Positions 1-11,970 are shown, counted from the first letter of the stretch. The stretch is 64,000 nt of DNA from Ceratotherium simum simum (GCF_000283155.1 NW_004454178.1:7352088-7416087); one strand, 5' to 3'. A program made the numbers and translations. Notes: generated by a model from the sequence alone, not told the origin.

Positions 1-1110
1 AGCTGACCTTCACCTTTGGCTTCCTTCATTGTTGGCTTGATGAGAAAACGAGCTCATTTGTCTTTTTCTTTTTTCCCTATAAAGTGGTTTTCTTTAAATT
101 CTGTTTATTCTTAGAAAAGAGTTACTTGGGTAAATCCTGGCAAGAGAACATGTGAATTTTCTGAATTGAGGGCAGAAATGTGTGACTGAAGGAGGTAGTG
201 ATAACCTCCTCTCCAGAGAGTTGTATATGAGGATTGGGGTGTTGCCCTGGTGTGTTGTTCTTAGTTGAGGTGGAGCCAGAGAGGCAGAATAAACTCCAGG
301 CATCCTTCAGTCTGGGGATTCTCTGCATGTGAGGCTCAGCAGGACAGGCCACAGCCAGTCCTTAGGGACTGAGGGCCCACATTCCTCTCCATAACACCCC
401 TTAAGTGTGACATCCTTACTCAATAGAAAAGAAATCTGTATACAGGGCACTTAAGTGGGAAGTGAGATCATTCTGACCTCTCCTCTACAAGGGGTCCTGA
501 GCAGGGAGTGAACCAAGAGCAAAGTCAAAGGTATCTGAAAGAATCTCAGGAAAAACCAGTTTCTCTACTTTCTGAGGCAGCTGGAAGGATGGGGAGATAA
601 GCTTCCAGGCAGCTCAGAAGAAAGAAAGCCCACAAATAGGACTCAGTCTATTTTCAAAGTGGAGGTGGAGCTAAGTTAGCACAGGACCTGTGCCCCCAAG
701 AGAGGGCTGATGGCAAGTCACTGTCCTCAGGGACCATTCTCATAGACTCCATTTATTACTGTCCCAAGGAATCCAATGGAAGTCAGCAATACAGGAACTA
801 ATCTCATCCCCAAATACACATCTGCGTTGGACATGTACTTTCATGTAACAAACCCCAGTTAGGGTTTGTTAATGCAGTGACTTTGTCCTTGTAAATTGGT
901 GCATTGCTGAGGGGAGGGCTTATGTGCAAGCCATAGGACTGGTGCCAGGAGGAAAATGAAACAAGAAAGCTAGATCCAGAGAGAGGGGTATCCTGGTAGG
1001 AGGCTGAATGTTATTTCCAAAGGTAGGACTGAGGAGACAAAGATCATTATAAGGCCATGGAATGTTTTGGGCTGAGAAGCTGGCATGTGGCCAGGCTGAC
1101 CGATCTAGGT
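1..1110. other. Single-copy DNA, nothing recognised
   Basis: I see no coding frame with exon-like character, no clear repeat and no regulatory cluster. Short open frames here lack splice context and have no recognisable motif. Confidence 0.5.
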
Positions 1111-1114
1111 AAAA

Positions 1115-1251
1115 CAGAACTTAGAGATTACTGAATCCAACAGGCCCATTTTACAGATGAAGAGAAGAGGCCACGTAGGGAGGTGAGTTGCTCAAGGTTG
1201 AACATCCGAGTCAGCACAGAGATGGCTGTCGTAGGGGCCCACTGCTTTCCC
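1115..1251 (-). mobile_element. MIR-like SINE fragment
   Basis: The run 'CCCATTTTACAGATGAAGAG' followed by 'GTTGCTCAAGG' matches the antisense core of mammalian MIR-type SINEs. It is diverged and lacks both ends, so the subfamily cannot be assigned. Ancient, inactive. Confidence 0.55.
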
Positions 1252-1311
1252 GTAGGCTTTACCTACAGCATTTCCAGCTTCGTTGATATTCCATCCACTT
1301 GATGATCTCTG

Positions 1312-1353
1312 AATAAGATATCTACACAAGATAATAAGATATCTACACAAGAT
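1312..1353. repeat. Perfect 21-bp tandem duplication
   Basis: The 21-bp unit AATAAGATATCTACACAAGA(T) occurs at 1312-1332 and again, without mismatch, at 1333-1353. Perfect identity in non-coding DNA points to a recent slippage duplication. Confidence 0.9.
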
Positions 1354-1721
1354 AGATAGGGAGTAAATTATAACTTTAGTTTTTACTTTTTTGGGACAGT
1401 AATTTACCAATAGAAATTGCCAAGAGTTTATAGGATTCTTTGCAATCCATAACTCACTCATTGTTTTCCCATGTAGTTTTCTTTTCAATAAAAGGGAACC
1501 ATTTGTTTAAAAAAATGGAGATGTATTTATCTCTATAGCTGATTATATTATTAAGATTCTGCACTTAGATAGGTTTGGCTGTGGAAAGGGGGCTTAGCTC
1601 AATATGTGTGAAGAATTTTCAGTATGCAGTCTACAGGGTCAACAGTGGGCGGCAACGAGACACTCTTCTCTCTAGTTCTCCTTGCACTTGACTTCACTCT
1701 TTCTTAGAAAAGTCAACAAGA

Positions 1722-1830
1722 GTGATAACAGTATTTCCATTGTACTTGGCCCTGGTCAGACCTCACACGGAATATACAGTTTACCTCTGGGCACCACATT
1801 TTAAGAGAGACTCATTCAGACATTTAAAAA
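1722..1830 (+). mobile_element. CR1/L3-type LINE reverse-transcriptase scrap
   Basis: The plus frame reads LYLALVRPHTEYTVYLWAPH and then FKRD. This closely follows the conserved reverse-transcriptase block of CR1/L3 LINEs (ALVRPHLEY, then FW.P.YKKD). Only about 35 codons align by eye, and the rest of the 74-codon open frame has no such match. In mammals these are very old dead copies, so this is a fossil and not a gene. Confidence 0.6.
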
Positions 1831-1839
1831 GTTGGTTGA

Positions 1840-2687
1840 AAGAGGAGCCAAAGGAAAAGACTGAATATTATCAGGGATGTGGGAGGGGACCCAGAGTGTG
1901 CAGACCACTCCCTGTTCCTCAAAGCCTATTTATTTTTATTGATTGATTGTTTTAGTGACACCAGAGTCAGATGCTGCCAAAAAGTCTGTTGGAAGTACTG
2001 AGACATGTTCTTTGGAGGTTTGAAGTTAGGAGGTCACAGATGAACTTAGAATTTTCAGTAGAAACGAGATGAAGGGTTTGGGGAGAGTGGAAACCAGGCT
2101 GCAACATATTAAGGCATATATGAGAAAAAGTGTGGAAGTAGTTCTAGTAAACTCTATGATCCTTTCTAAATATGTAACTTTATCCTCTCTTCTCACAATA
2201 ATTTACTTCTCCTTTAAACCCACCTGTTGAGGGTATCCAGCAGTTGCTTTTCTCAAGGGAATATCATAGCATCTAGGCCTGTATCACTTTCTTTCCTTCC
2301 CTACAGGTGGGTCTTGAACTCCTACCTGCTTGGTCTGGCTTCAGGTTACTAGATCATCAAGTTTTATTCCCCAAAACACTCTCCCTAGAATTAAGGATGC
2401 TGGATGTGACTTGCCCTCTACCATATATCCTTTGTATAGGTCCCCAAAAGATTTCTTTTAGTAATCATGAAAGTTGAGAGTATAAAATTTAAGACTGTTC
2501 TCTAGACCCATATTTCAAAATATTCCTCATAGTGTAATCATAAATTTTAACATGGTCTGAACAAGTCATAAAAGTGAAATCTTCATCTTTTATCTCCATA
2601 AGTTTCTTTAGTTTCTGGATGACTTTGTCTGATTCATGATCCCAAAGACAGAAATGTTTTCTTGTATTCTAGCTCCTTTATCCTCCT
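1840..2687. other. Single-copy DNA, nothing recognised
   Basis: Moderately AT-rich sequence with no repeat family or exon that I can name. Confidence 0.45.
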
Positions 2688-2776
2688 CTCTCCATTCCTA
2701 ATTCTCTTTTCCCTTTCTCCCTCCTTCTCTTCTTTCCTTTTTACCTTCTTTTCTCTCTTTCACTTTTTTTCTTATC
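2688..2776. repeat. Polypyrimidine (CT-rich) tract
   Basis: About 90 bases are almost purely C and T with irregular TTCC/CTCC units. It is a low-complexity tract with no sign of an adjacent splice acceptor and exon. Confidence 0.75.
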
Positions 2777-2949
2777 ATTTAGATTCATTCTTATTTCCTT
2801 TAGCACTAAAAAATCTTAAAAAAAATATACACCAATAATATATGAATACACTGTAATTGCAGGGGGGGAACCATCAGTAATATTGATCTTGGGTTCCTTT
2901 CCTACAGGCAACCACAGTTATTGGGGTTTGGGGTAGGTCCTCTATACCC

Positions 2950-3125
2950 TTGCTACTCAAAGTGAGGTCTGAGGAATGCCAGCATCAATACTCTTAGGGG
3001 GCTTTTCAAAATGCAGAATCTCAGCCCCATCCTTGACTCTCTAATTCAGAATCTGCATGGTAATAAGGTCCCCAGGTGATTCTTTTGCACATTAAAGTCT
3101 CAGAAATGCTTCTCCTCTAGATCTG
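2950..3125 (-). mobile_element. MER20-like nonautonomous hAT element
   Basis: The order 'CTACTCAAAGTG', 'AGAATCTCAGCCCC', 'TTCAGAATCTGCAT' and 'CCAGGTGATTCTTTTGCACA' follows the antisense MER20 consensus, a short hAT-Charlie DNA element. The ends are eroded and I cannot see a clear target duplication. Confidence 0.65.
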
Positions 3126-3234
3126 TAGCTTCCAAACATTTTGGATTGCTCACTCCCATCCGTAAAAAAGATTTTGAGTACATAGTATGTGTATACATGA
3201 CATATGTAAATGCTTTTCTATCAATATTAAATAT

Positions 3235-4690
3235 CAGTAAAGCTTATTACAGACAACATACAGTTGGATCTTGTTTTTTAATCCACTCTGACAGTCTCTG
3301 TCTTTTAAGTGGTACTTTTAGACCATTTATATTTAAAGTGATTATTGATATAGTTAGATTAAGACCTACCTTGTTTATAACTGTTTTCTATTCATTATCC
3401 TTGTTTTCTGTTTCTTCTTTTGTCTTCTACTTTTTTCTGCCTTCTCTAGTTTTAATTGAGCATTTTATATGATTCCATTGTCTCTCTTGCCTTAGCATAC
3501 CAGTTACACATTTTAAAACTTTTTTAAGTGGTTGCCCTAGAATTTTGTGATATATATTTACAACTAATCCAAGTTCACTTTCAAATGACACTATACTGCT
3601 TTATGGGTAGTGCAAGTACCTTATAAAAGCAGAATATTCCCAATTCCTCCTCCCATCCCTTATAACATTGATGTCATTCATTTCACTTATCCATAAGCTA
3701 TAATTACTGAACAAATTGTTGGTATTATTATTCTGAATGAACTGCTCTCTGTTAGATCAATTAAGAATAAGAAAAAAAATTATTATGTCTTCATTTATTC
3801 CTTCCCTAATGCTCTTCCTTTCTTTATATAGATCTGAGTTTCTGACTTTCTCCCTGAAGGTCAGAGTTTTCCTTCTCTCTGAAGAATTTTTTTTTTTTTT
3901 TTTTTTTTTAGGAAGACTGGCCCTGAGCTAACATCCATGCCTATCTTCCTCCACTTTATGTGGGATGCTGCCACAGCATGGCCTGACAAGCAGTGCATTG
4001 GTGCGCACCTGAGATCAGAACCCGGGCTCCCAGAAGCAGAGTGTGTGCACTTAACCGCTATGCCACGGGGCTGGCCCTACTTTGAAGAATTTTTAACATT
4101 TCTTGCAAGGCAGGTATACTGGTCACCAAGTTCCTTCGTTTTTGTTTGTATAAGAAAGTCTAGTCTTTCTTTCTCCTTCCCTTTGAAGGAAAATTTTGCT
4201 GGATACAGAAATCTAGGTTGGTGGGGTTTTTTCCAACACTTTAAGTATCTCACTCCATTCTCTTCTTGCTTGCGTGATTTCTGAAAAGAAGTCCAAGGTA
4301 ATTCTTATTCTCATTCCATTGTAGATAAGGTCTTTTCTTTTTTGTTTGTTTGCTTGTTTTTCTCTTTGGCTTCTTTCAAGATATACTCTTTGTCTTTGAT
4401 TTTCTATGGTTCAAATATGATGTGCCTACACATATATTTTTTAGTATTTTTCCTGCTTGATGGCTCCAGCTACGAGCTTCTGTTCCTGGGCTTCTGTTCC
4501 CCTTAAGCTGTGATTCTTTGTGTCCAGAGTTTGGGCAGCGATTTGCTCTGTGAACCTCAATTCTCTGATACATCTAAGAAGAGTTGTTGATTTTCAGTTT
4601 GTTCTGGTTTTTCTTGTTGTGAGTGACAATTTCCAAGCTCTTTACATGTCAGACTGGAAACTAGAAGTCCAAAGCTTCTTTTATTTTTTA
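3235..4690 (-). mobile_element. Old L1 LINE, ORF1 end to ORF2 start
   Basis: Reading the minus strand, 4285-4230 encodes QARREWSEILKVLEK, matching the C-terminal domain of L1 ORF1p. About 900 bp downstream, 3306-3247 encodes KRQRLSEWIKKQDPTVCCL followed by a stop, matching the N-terminal endonuclease start of L1 ORF2p. The order fixes the orientation and shows an internal 5' portion of an L1M-age element. Stops and frameshifts are frequent, and an ERE SINE at about 3890-4082 interrupts it. Long open frames across this stretch, including a 182-codon plus-strand one, are antisense shadows. Confidence 0.8.
3890..4082 (-). mobile_element. ERE-type tRNA-derived SINE
   Basis: A poly-T start, then the block 'CCCTGAGCTAACATCC' and an ending in 'GGGGCTGGCCC', is a minus-strand copy of the perissodactyl ERE SINE. 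Flanking target duplications TGAAGAATTTTT are visible at 3880-3891 and 4083-4094. It was inserted into the L1 at 3235-4690. ERE elements derive from a tRNA and were mobilised by L1. Confidence 0.9.
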
Positions 4691-4794
4691 CTTTTAAACT
4701 TAAAAATATACTTTTACAGAATTTTAAAGGTTTTCTTCTCATATCCCAATAGATTGTCTTTTACACAGCCTTGGAGTGAATACACCTGTAGATC

Positions 4795-5005
4795 ACTGCT
4801 CCTTACCAGACATTCTCAACTTGAGTTCAGAATTCTAGAACTTAAAAGCAAAGGCAAAAACAAAAACAAAAACAGATGCCCGGGTCCCATCTTGGACCAA
4901 GTAAATCAGGATCTCGTGGAGGGCATTTTATGTTTCGAAATCTTCCTAGATGATTCTAATTTGCAGCCAGGGATAAGAACCTCTGTTCTTCTAGGTCTAG
5001 ATTCT
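4795..5005 (+). mobile_element. MER-type short hAT-like element
   Basis: 'CATTCTCAACTTGAG' at the left and 'GATTCTAATTTGCAGCCAGG' then 'AGAACCTCTG' at the right form a palindrome-like arrangement. This is typical of MER20-related nonautonomous hAT elements, where both ends resemble TTCTCAA.. and ..GAGAACC. A 'CAAAAACAAAAACAAAAAC' slippage run lies inside. The exact family is uncertain. Confidence 0.5.
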
Positions 5006-5172
5006 AGACTATCCATCAGGGGCAAATTTCTGCTCCCTAGCATTCTGGCATTGGGCTGCCTACAATAACATAAGAAACTGTCAAGGCAGAGCAGAACCAG
5101 CTATTCTCTCTCTGCTCTGGGCTTGTGTTCTTTGTGATTGCATCTCCCATAACCACAACTCAAAGGAAGTAG

Positions 5173-5613
5173 TGTGGTAGGCAGAATTTTAAGATGGCCT
5201 CCATGATTGCTGCCCCCTGGTGTTCATACCCTGTATAATCTCCTCCCCTAGAGTATGGGTGAGACCTGTGAATTGCTTCTGGCTGATAGAATATAGCAGG
5301 TGTAATTGACATCCTATTCAGTATCTTAGCTGGGCATGACTTAATCAGGCAAAATCCTTTAAAAGAGGGATTGGGCCCTACCTAAAGTGAGAGATGCTCC
5401 TTGCTGGTTTGATGAAGTTCCCTAGTCAAGCCTCTGGGTGAGAACACAGCCTGGCCAGTACCTTGCTTGCAGATTGGTGAGACTCTGAGTAGAGGATCCA
5501 GCTAAGCCATGCCCAGGTTCCTGACCCATAGGAACTGGGACATAATAAATATGCATTGTTTTAAGCTGCACAGTTTGTGGTAATTGGTTACTCAACAATG
5601 GAAAACTAATACA
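5173..5613 (+). mobile_element. Solo LTR, ERVL/MaLR-like
   Basis: The element starts TGTGGTAGGCAGAATTTTAA, has AATAAAT near its 3' end and finishes CTAATACA, so it has LTR-style TG...CA ends. Flanking 5-bp sequences AGTAG (5168-5172) and GGTAG (5614-5618) match at 4 of 5 positions, as expected for ERVL-class integration. No internal retroviral sequence follows, so it is a solo LTR. Confidence 0.7.
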
Positions 5614-5621
5614 GGTAGTTT

Positions 5622-5880
5622 GGCATAATGGAGAACAAACTTTGTAGTTAGACACACTTGGGCCCAATTTCCAGCTCTGCTTCTCGCTGTGTCACGTCTG
5701 ATGAATTCTGTCAAATCATTGAGCTTCAGTTTTTTCACGTGTAGAGCAGAAAAACATAATTCCTGCCTTGCACAGGTAAGAAGGGGATTGTAAGGAATTC
5801 AGATATATGCATAAGAGATTACTATTGATATACTCAATGTAGTAAGTTCTCAATAACTGGAAGCTGTTACTCTTATGATC
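5622..5880 (+). mobile_element. MIR SINE
   Basis: The order 'TTTGTAGTTAGAC', 'GCTGTGTCACGTCTG', 'CATTGAGCTTCAGTTTTTTC' and 'GTAAGTTCTCAATAA' follows the sense MIR consensus almost end to end. Confidence 0.75.
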
Positions 5881-6254
5881 ATCATAGTTAATAGTGCAAA
5901 ATGAATAAGACCAGTGGTGTTTCTGAAGGCGCATTTGACCTGAAATTTTCCACTTCGCCTATCTTCTTTCCAAAGAGAAGGAATAGCTCTTCTTTCCTTC
6001 CTTAAAAGTAGGACAATCTCATGCAAAGAAAGCTCTCCTGAGAAGGAGTTTTGATAACCTTCTACCAACTAGTATTCTAGTTTTCAGCAGCTCTTATTGG
6101 GGTGGGAGCGGGGTGAAGCTTTCTGATGTCCAATTTGAATCTCTTTTGCTTATAGTGGAAACTCATTCATTCATGTTTATTATCTATTATAGATAGAAAA
6201 TCATTATCTCTTTTCAGATTCCAAACTGGCAGAGATTTGGAGCTTTAGCCATTA

Positions 6255-6500
6255 GAATAATAACTGCCAAACCATTTATAGCACACGAGCTGCTTTCCAT
6301 AAGCATCATTTTATTTAATCCTCACCACAGTGCTGTGAGGTAGATATTATTTTCTTAACTTTATAAATGAAGGAATGAAAGCTCAGAGAGTGTAAATAAC
6401 TTACTGAAAGTTCGAAAGCTAAGGAGGAGCAAAAAGGAAAATCGCTTTCCAGTCTGTAACTCCACTGTGCAGTGTTTTCCACTGCACCACACTGCTTAGC
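6255..6500 (-). mobile_element. MIR SINE
   Basis: 'CATTTTATTTAATCCTCACC', 'GAGGTAGATATTATTTTC' and 'GCTCAGAGAG' are the antisense MIR core, and the copy runs to its tRNA-like end near 6490. Confidence 0.8.
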
Positions 6501-6791
6501 TTTCTAGTTTTATGAACTAATTTCCTTCCTTTTTCTCCCCGAGATAACCAGCTCATTTGGTTCTATGCCTCTGAGGGGATTAACACTAGCATTACTCCCA
6601 CGTCTTTCCAACTAAAGAGCTAGTTAAAACTATTACCAGCCCATTAAACCAGCCACCTGGTCACCACGTTGCATGGATCACATGTCACTTTAGATCATGG
6701 GCACATGTGAGTAATCAGCATAGGCCTTTGCCATCCTTAAATTATCCAGGTTTGTTACTGATCAATTATACTCCTGATTTTTCTTAGTACT

Positions 6792-6833
6792 GAGTGTGTG
6801 TGTGTGTGTGTGTGAGTGTGTATGTGTGTGTGT
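6792..6833. repeat. (TG)n microsatellite
   Basis: An imperfect TG dinucleotide run of about 40 bases with GA and TA interruptions. Confidence 0.9.
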
Positions 6834-7529
6834 CTGAATGAGTATGCATATTGCAATTGTTTCCCTTAAGAGGCAGGCAAGTTTTCTGAAAAAATAAACA
6901 AACACACAAGAACAGAGTAAGAAAATTTACGAATTTACTGTTAAGTAACTTAAGAACCTGAATAAAAATAAATAGAGCATAGGGCCCTGAGGTTACAAGA
7001 CAATCCGCGAATGACTAAGTAATGGATAAATACATTTGCTGAAATAAAACATGGTGCCCTTTCTTAGTGCCCTGTCTTTGTTAAAGACATTTTACACATC
7101 TTCATGGTAGAGCATATCCGTTTAATTTCCATTTCTTTCCCTTGTTTGCTAGAACTTTTCAGGATTTTGCTCCCCTGCTGTTTTAATGATAGGCTTGACA
7201 ATCATTTTGCTTTGCTGCCGATAATGAGCATGCTAAAAGGCGTATTTTCTGCATCTGCTCTCCACACAAATGGTCAATGTGGTCTTACGACTGGGGATGC
7301 AAATGGGAGGCACAGCCTGGTAAGTTGGAATGTTTGAGCGCTTCAGTTAACTTTTACCGAACTTGCTTAGAAGAGCAAAGTGGGTCTTTCTCAAGTCTCT
7401 TTCTCAACACATGGGGTTTCAAAGTCTTTGTTCTGTCCACCCTCTACCCATCAGCTCTCTTCCTCATAGTGCTTACTGCAGGAGGGCTCCAGGAGATTTA
7501 AAACTTTGCCCTTAATGGGCATAATGTTT

Positions 7530-7710
7530 CTGTTAAGCAAGAGGAATAAGTTCTAGATATCTGCTGTATAGCATTGTACTTATAGTTCATATAATGTGTT
7601 ATACACTTAAAAACTTGTTAAGAGAGTAGATCTCATGTTAAGTGTTCTTACCATAATAAAATTTAAGGTGAAATAAAAATAAAATATAATAAAATAAAAT
7701 AAACTTCACC
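7530..7710 (+). mobile_element. L1 3' end with A-rich tail
   Basis: 'CACTTAAAAACTTGTTAAGA' followed by 'GAGTAGATCTCATGTTAAGT' and 'GTTCTTACCA' is the L1 3'-UTR pattern. It ends in an AATAAAATAAAATA-rich tail at about 7671-7705. No ORF2 is attached, so this is a short 5'-truncated insertion. Confidence 0.6.
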
Positions 7711-7712
7711 CT

Positions 7713-9455
7713 CAGCCTCTGTTCTCTCTTCTATGATTTCAGTGCAAAGTCCTCAAATTTCCTCTAACAATTTCACCTCTTTTATCTATTTCTCACAAAA
7801 ACTGAACACTTTTTCTGATTATCCCTAACAGAGGAACTCGCAATTCATGACCATTGGAACTCAAGACCTCATGAATGAGGAAAACATAGATTATAAAAAG
7901 ATCCATGCACCATACATTCAAATGCTGCATTAAGGGGAACTGGAGGTTTAGAAATAATGAGATGTTTTGGCCAGTTATTAAAAAAAATTCAGCATTTGGT
8001 AAAATGTTATAATTTCCTTAAGATTTAAACACTTTTTTTTTTTTTTATAGATTTTTACACTTCCATAACTATTTTAAGTAGAATTGTTGTTGGAATACAC
8101 TACAGTACAAAGTTTAGTATTGTTATTTGGAAAAATATAGTGTTTGAGATTTATAGAGATTCAAAACAAAAAAAGTGTGATACTTTGAATAGAGATTAAA
8201 TGAGTAAGTCCACATTTGACCTTATTGTGACATTTATATGCACCTTATTGGTAGGAAGTGGAGAAGAGAACATAGTGCAAAGCAGAATGTTGGGCTGAGT
8301 CATTCAGGCTCCACGAGCTGAACCACATGGGACGGGTCCTTGGAACATCTGGCATCAGGTTACTCATTTGTAGAATGAGAGCTGGACACCATGATGGCTT
8401 GAATCCATAAGACTCCAAGATATGGGCTTTTTTGGAAAAGTTGAACAAAGCTTCACAATGGGTTCTGTACCCTCTGGGCCCCTCCTGCTCTCCTCTTGCT
8501 CATCAAATCTGAGGCAGCATCATCCACTGGGTCTGGACTGGCTAAGGAAGAGGTCAATTTTGTATTTAGAGTCCCCTTCACCTTCCTCTGATGCTTGATT
8601 GTTTTCATGCTGTGGGTGCTGGGCTCCTTCCTCTGTCTAGCCTCTGAGCTGGGCCTCCTCTCCAGAACCAACTCACGCACAGCCCCTCACGTCAACACTG
8701 TTTTGGCCAAGGGCCTCTGGAGCAGCTGCTGCCCAGGCGGGCTCTGCTCATGCCCTAAGCTGACACATGACAACTTCTATTAGGCTGAGGTCCTCCATGG
8801 GAAGCCAATGGGCCCTACCAGCCATCTCCCTTCTGTTTCCCCATCTGCTGGCTCCCAGGGAGGTGGCAGCAGGGCTTAGGTTAGGAGTGCATCCGAAGCG
8901 AGGATATGGCCGAGAGCTGGAGGGCTCTCACTCTTCCTCATTGTCACATGCTACCTGGCAAGAGTGGAATTGGTCCCATAGGAGAAGATGGGGTGACTCA
9001 GGCTAGCCCAGCCCCTGCTGAGGGTGTCCAGTCTGCCTCCCACCACCCCTGCCAGGAGTCTCACACACAAATCATATTTTCGGCTTAGGTTAAACATGAC
9101 CAGGTGTTTCACTTCAACGCAGTGCCAGAAGATTCTTGGCATGCCCTTTGCACTTGTTTGAATGTTGTGGCTTTTAATATTTGTTCTCATACTGAAGTGT
9201 GTGTGTGTGTACGCACATGTATGTGTTACAGGTCTCTTCCCAAGGTCACCCAGTATGTTTCTATACATCAGACAGAAAGAGTAACAACACGTGCGGGGTG
9301 GGGCTGGGGCAGGCTGGGTAAGGGCGGGGCCTGGGGGGCCTGAGCGGGGCCAGGCCATGTGTTCTGCTGGTTAGTGCATTGGGCTGGCAAGGTGGGAGGC
9401 TGCTGTGCTGGGACCTCTTCTCTCAGCCAGAGGTCCCACAGACTCCCAGACACTA
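7713..9455. other. Mostly single-copy DNA
   Basis: No exon is supported. A weak sense MIR trace may lie near 8320-8400 ('TTACTCATTTGTAGAATGAG'). Short TG runs lie at about 9197-9217. A GC-rich patch at 9285-9352 carries a GGGCGGGGCC GC-box-like motif, but it is far too short and CpG-poor to call a promoter. Confidence 0.5.
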
Positions 9456-9595
9456 CAGCTTGAAGGGAGGGGCCTAAGAGGTGACGTGGTGCAACTCGAT
9501 TTTCTGAAGATGAAAACGAGGCCCAGAGTGGTAGTGGCCTGTGAAGGGCACATCTAGTCAGCTGTCAGAGTTGAACCACCAAAATCTAGGCTGTG
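9455..9595 (-). mobile_element. MIR-like SINE fragment
   Basis: 'GATTTTCTGAAGATGAAAAC' followed by 'GAGGCCCAGAG' and 'CAGCTGTCAGAGTTGAACC' resembles the antisense MIR core. It is strongly diverged. Confidence 0.5.
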
Positions 9596-9979
9596 TGTGT
9601 GCAGGTCCTTACCTATCTGTCACAGTCTTCGTGTCCAAGAAGAGTCTATTGATTGAATGAATAAGCCAGCCTAGCCCTTCTGCAACCCGGGTCTATGCTT
9701 ACACAATGCTTCCTTCTCCACAAAGAAAGAACTGAAGATTTCTTATGGTTAGTGTGACCATATGTCCCTGTTTCTCCTGGTTTGCCCTTATCCCTATCAC
9801 TCTCAAAAGTGTACCAGTTTAGACAATAAATCATATGGTCTCTTTGCTTAGAATCTTCTCATTTTTCTAGAATGCCTCTTCTTCAAACTTCTGGTTGTAA
9901 GCAGCGGGAGATCTAGTGGACACATGAATGAACTAGGTTAACCAGGCCTGCATTCAGCCTAACAAAGGCATTCAAAAGC

Positions 9980-10065
9980 AATGCTCTAGAATTTATTTTC
10001 CTTATCTGTAAAATGAAGGAACTGTACTAAGTGAATCTTGAGACTCCTGACGGCTGGAAAATCGG
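9980..10065 (+). mobile_element. MIR fragment
   Basis: 'CCTTATCTGTAAAATGAAGG' is the MIR core in sense. Only about 80 bp are recognisable. Confidence 0.5.
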
Positions 10066-10671
10066 CACCTGTAAGTTAATTTCACTGGGCATCCTCCCTT
10101 CCGTGTTTGTCCCTCTTCACTAACTTCCACACTGATGTGAGTAGGGGCATGTCCGATGGCACCTTAGAGCTTGGACAGTCCAGATGCCGCATTTGAGAGA
10201 TAGGAGCTTTACAGAAGAGTGCAGATGCCTGCCCATCCCCCTTCCTTCTTGTTCCCAAATCACACTGGGTTTGAGGAGAGCCCAAGGACACGTGGAGAGG
10301 CTGGACTCCCATCTCCACATGGGAAACTCTTTACTCTTTGTTTCTCTTGTCACCTTGCCTGGCAAGACAAACTAGGGGCTCCCTGGAAGGAAGGGCATGG
10401 GCTGTGGGGAAGAGCTGCTGACTTCCGAGTAGAAGGCTGTTCTCGAGGGGTGCTACCCCAGAAAGAGGGGTGGCGAAAGGGTCCCCATCTTTTACGCTTT
10501 TGGACTGACTTGATGCCTGATCTTGGGACAACATGGTCTCCATGGGGGAGCTTGTTCTTAAACACGTCTGATGTGTAAGTCACAGCTCTTCCCCAAACAG
10601 CTCTGTCTTTCCAAACAGGGAGAAGCTGCCTCCATCTGCACATTCAGAGCTGGGGAGTATGGTGTGCCTCA
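10066..10671. other. Single-copy DNA, nothing recognised
   Basis: Several overlapping open frames of 60-119 codons on both strands have no family motif and no splice context. I treat them as chance. Confidence 0.45.
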
Positions 10672-10895
10672 CTGAACAGTAGATAAGAGAGTCAACTTCC
10701 TGGGTTCAAATCCTTGCTCAATCACTCTAGCTGTGTCACTTTCTGCAAGTTTCCTTCTTAATTTCCTTGATTCTCAGTTTTCTAATTTATAGGGGGTGGA
10801 AGGGAGAAAAATAGCAATACTCATAGAGGGTTAAATGAGATAATCCCCACCACAAGTGGAACATAGTGCCTACAATGATAGATGCTTTGTAATTG
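10672..10895 (+). mobile_element. MIR SINE
   Basis: 'CCTGGGTTCAAATCC', 'TAGCTGTGTCACTTTCTGCA' and 'GGTTAAATGAGATAATCC' lie in MIR order, including the tRNA-like B-box region. Confidence 0.8.
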
Positions 10896-11804
10896 TAGTG
10901 AACACATTGGACTTTTGGTACTTAGAGTCCTTTGATCCACTGAAAGGGGTCCATGGCTTAACCCATTCTATGCACTCGAGCAGGCAGGGTTTGGGCATTG
11001 AGTCAGTGTGGCAGGAGGAAAAAGAATCCTGCTGCCAGCGCTGGGGCTCTGCTCTCATCCATGAGTCACTGTTGGTGGGCTTTGGGAGGTCCTGGGCTTA
11101 GAAGGAGGATCGTGTGCCTGAGCCTCAAGCAAACGTGGCTCTGGTGGGTGGTTCTCAGGCTCCACTCTCAATGTCAGGGAGAGAGATTAGGGGAGGCTGT
11201 GAGGGAATACCAAGTTCTTATTATTCTGATATGTTTACGGCAGTAAGTAAAACTCGTAGGTCATTTATGATTGTTGCTTCCATTTTCGCACAGCTGGTTT
11301 TCCTTAGCCAGGCTGTGCACGGTCCAGAAAGAATTTGACATGCACAGTGGTATCTTCTCCTCCCAGACCTAGGAGGCTCCGAGAGGAAGGCCAGGAGAGA
11401 AATGGAAGGTGAGGCTGATGGTCTACCTGTCTCAGCATTCGGGCCAACCTTGAGTGGCCTGACTGCATTCTCCTCCAGGACGGGGTCATGGGAGAGGAGG
11501 ACTAGGGTCAGAATTGACCCCCTCATCTGGATGAGGTCCTGAGTCCCAGTGACCTCTAGGGTCTAAAGGTCCTCACCTCTGATCTTGTCCTGCTGCATTC
11601 AAAATCCAAATGAAATCTGGCTCTCTGAAGAGAACCTTTAGTGCACAGAGGCATCAGGAGGATAACTGGCCACAGGCTGGGGTGAAGGAAGTCATTTCTG
11701 GTAGCCTGTGTCCATTCAACCCTTACAGGATTATGACAATGGTTTTTTTCATTGGTTAAAGAAAGGATTTGCTTTACCCCACACTAACCTAAGGTACTGT
11801 GAGT
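10896..11804. other. Single-copy DNA, nothing recognised
   Basis: No repeat family or plausible exon identified. Confidence 0.45.
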
Positions 11805-11970
11805 TAAGGCTTAAGAGTGGTTCAAGTCTTAATGTAAAACACACCTGGGCTTGGTCTTGACTAGCTGTGGACACCGAGCCTGAGTCCTCTCTGCCGTACA
11901 ATGAAGATAATGACTTTTGCACAGGTCTGCTGGGAAGAGTCAATGAGATAATGTATTAGGTGCTAGGCAC
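11805..11970 (+). mobile_element. MIR fragment
   Basis: 'ACACACCTGGGCTTGG', 'CTAGCTGTGGAC' and 'CAATGAGATAATGTATTAGG' follow the sense MIR consensus. Confidence 0.65.

Noticed and set aside
4520..5068. 182-codon plus-strand open frame
   Set aside because: It overlaps the antisense L1 and an adjacent MER-type element, with no protein motif.
6792..6833. CRISPR-like regular repeats
   Set aside because: The only regular repeats in the window are microsatellites and dispersed transposons, and there is no repeat-spacer structure anywhere.
9285..9352. Possible CpG-island promoter with a GC box
   Set aside because: Only about 70 bp, few CpGs and no downstream exon.
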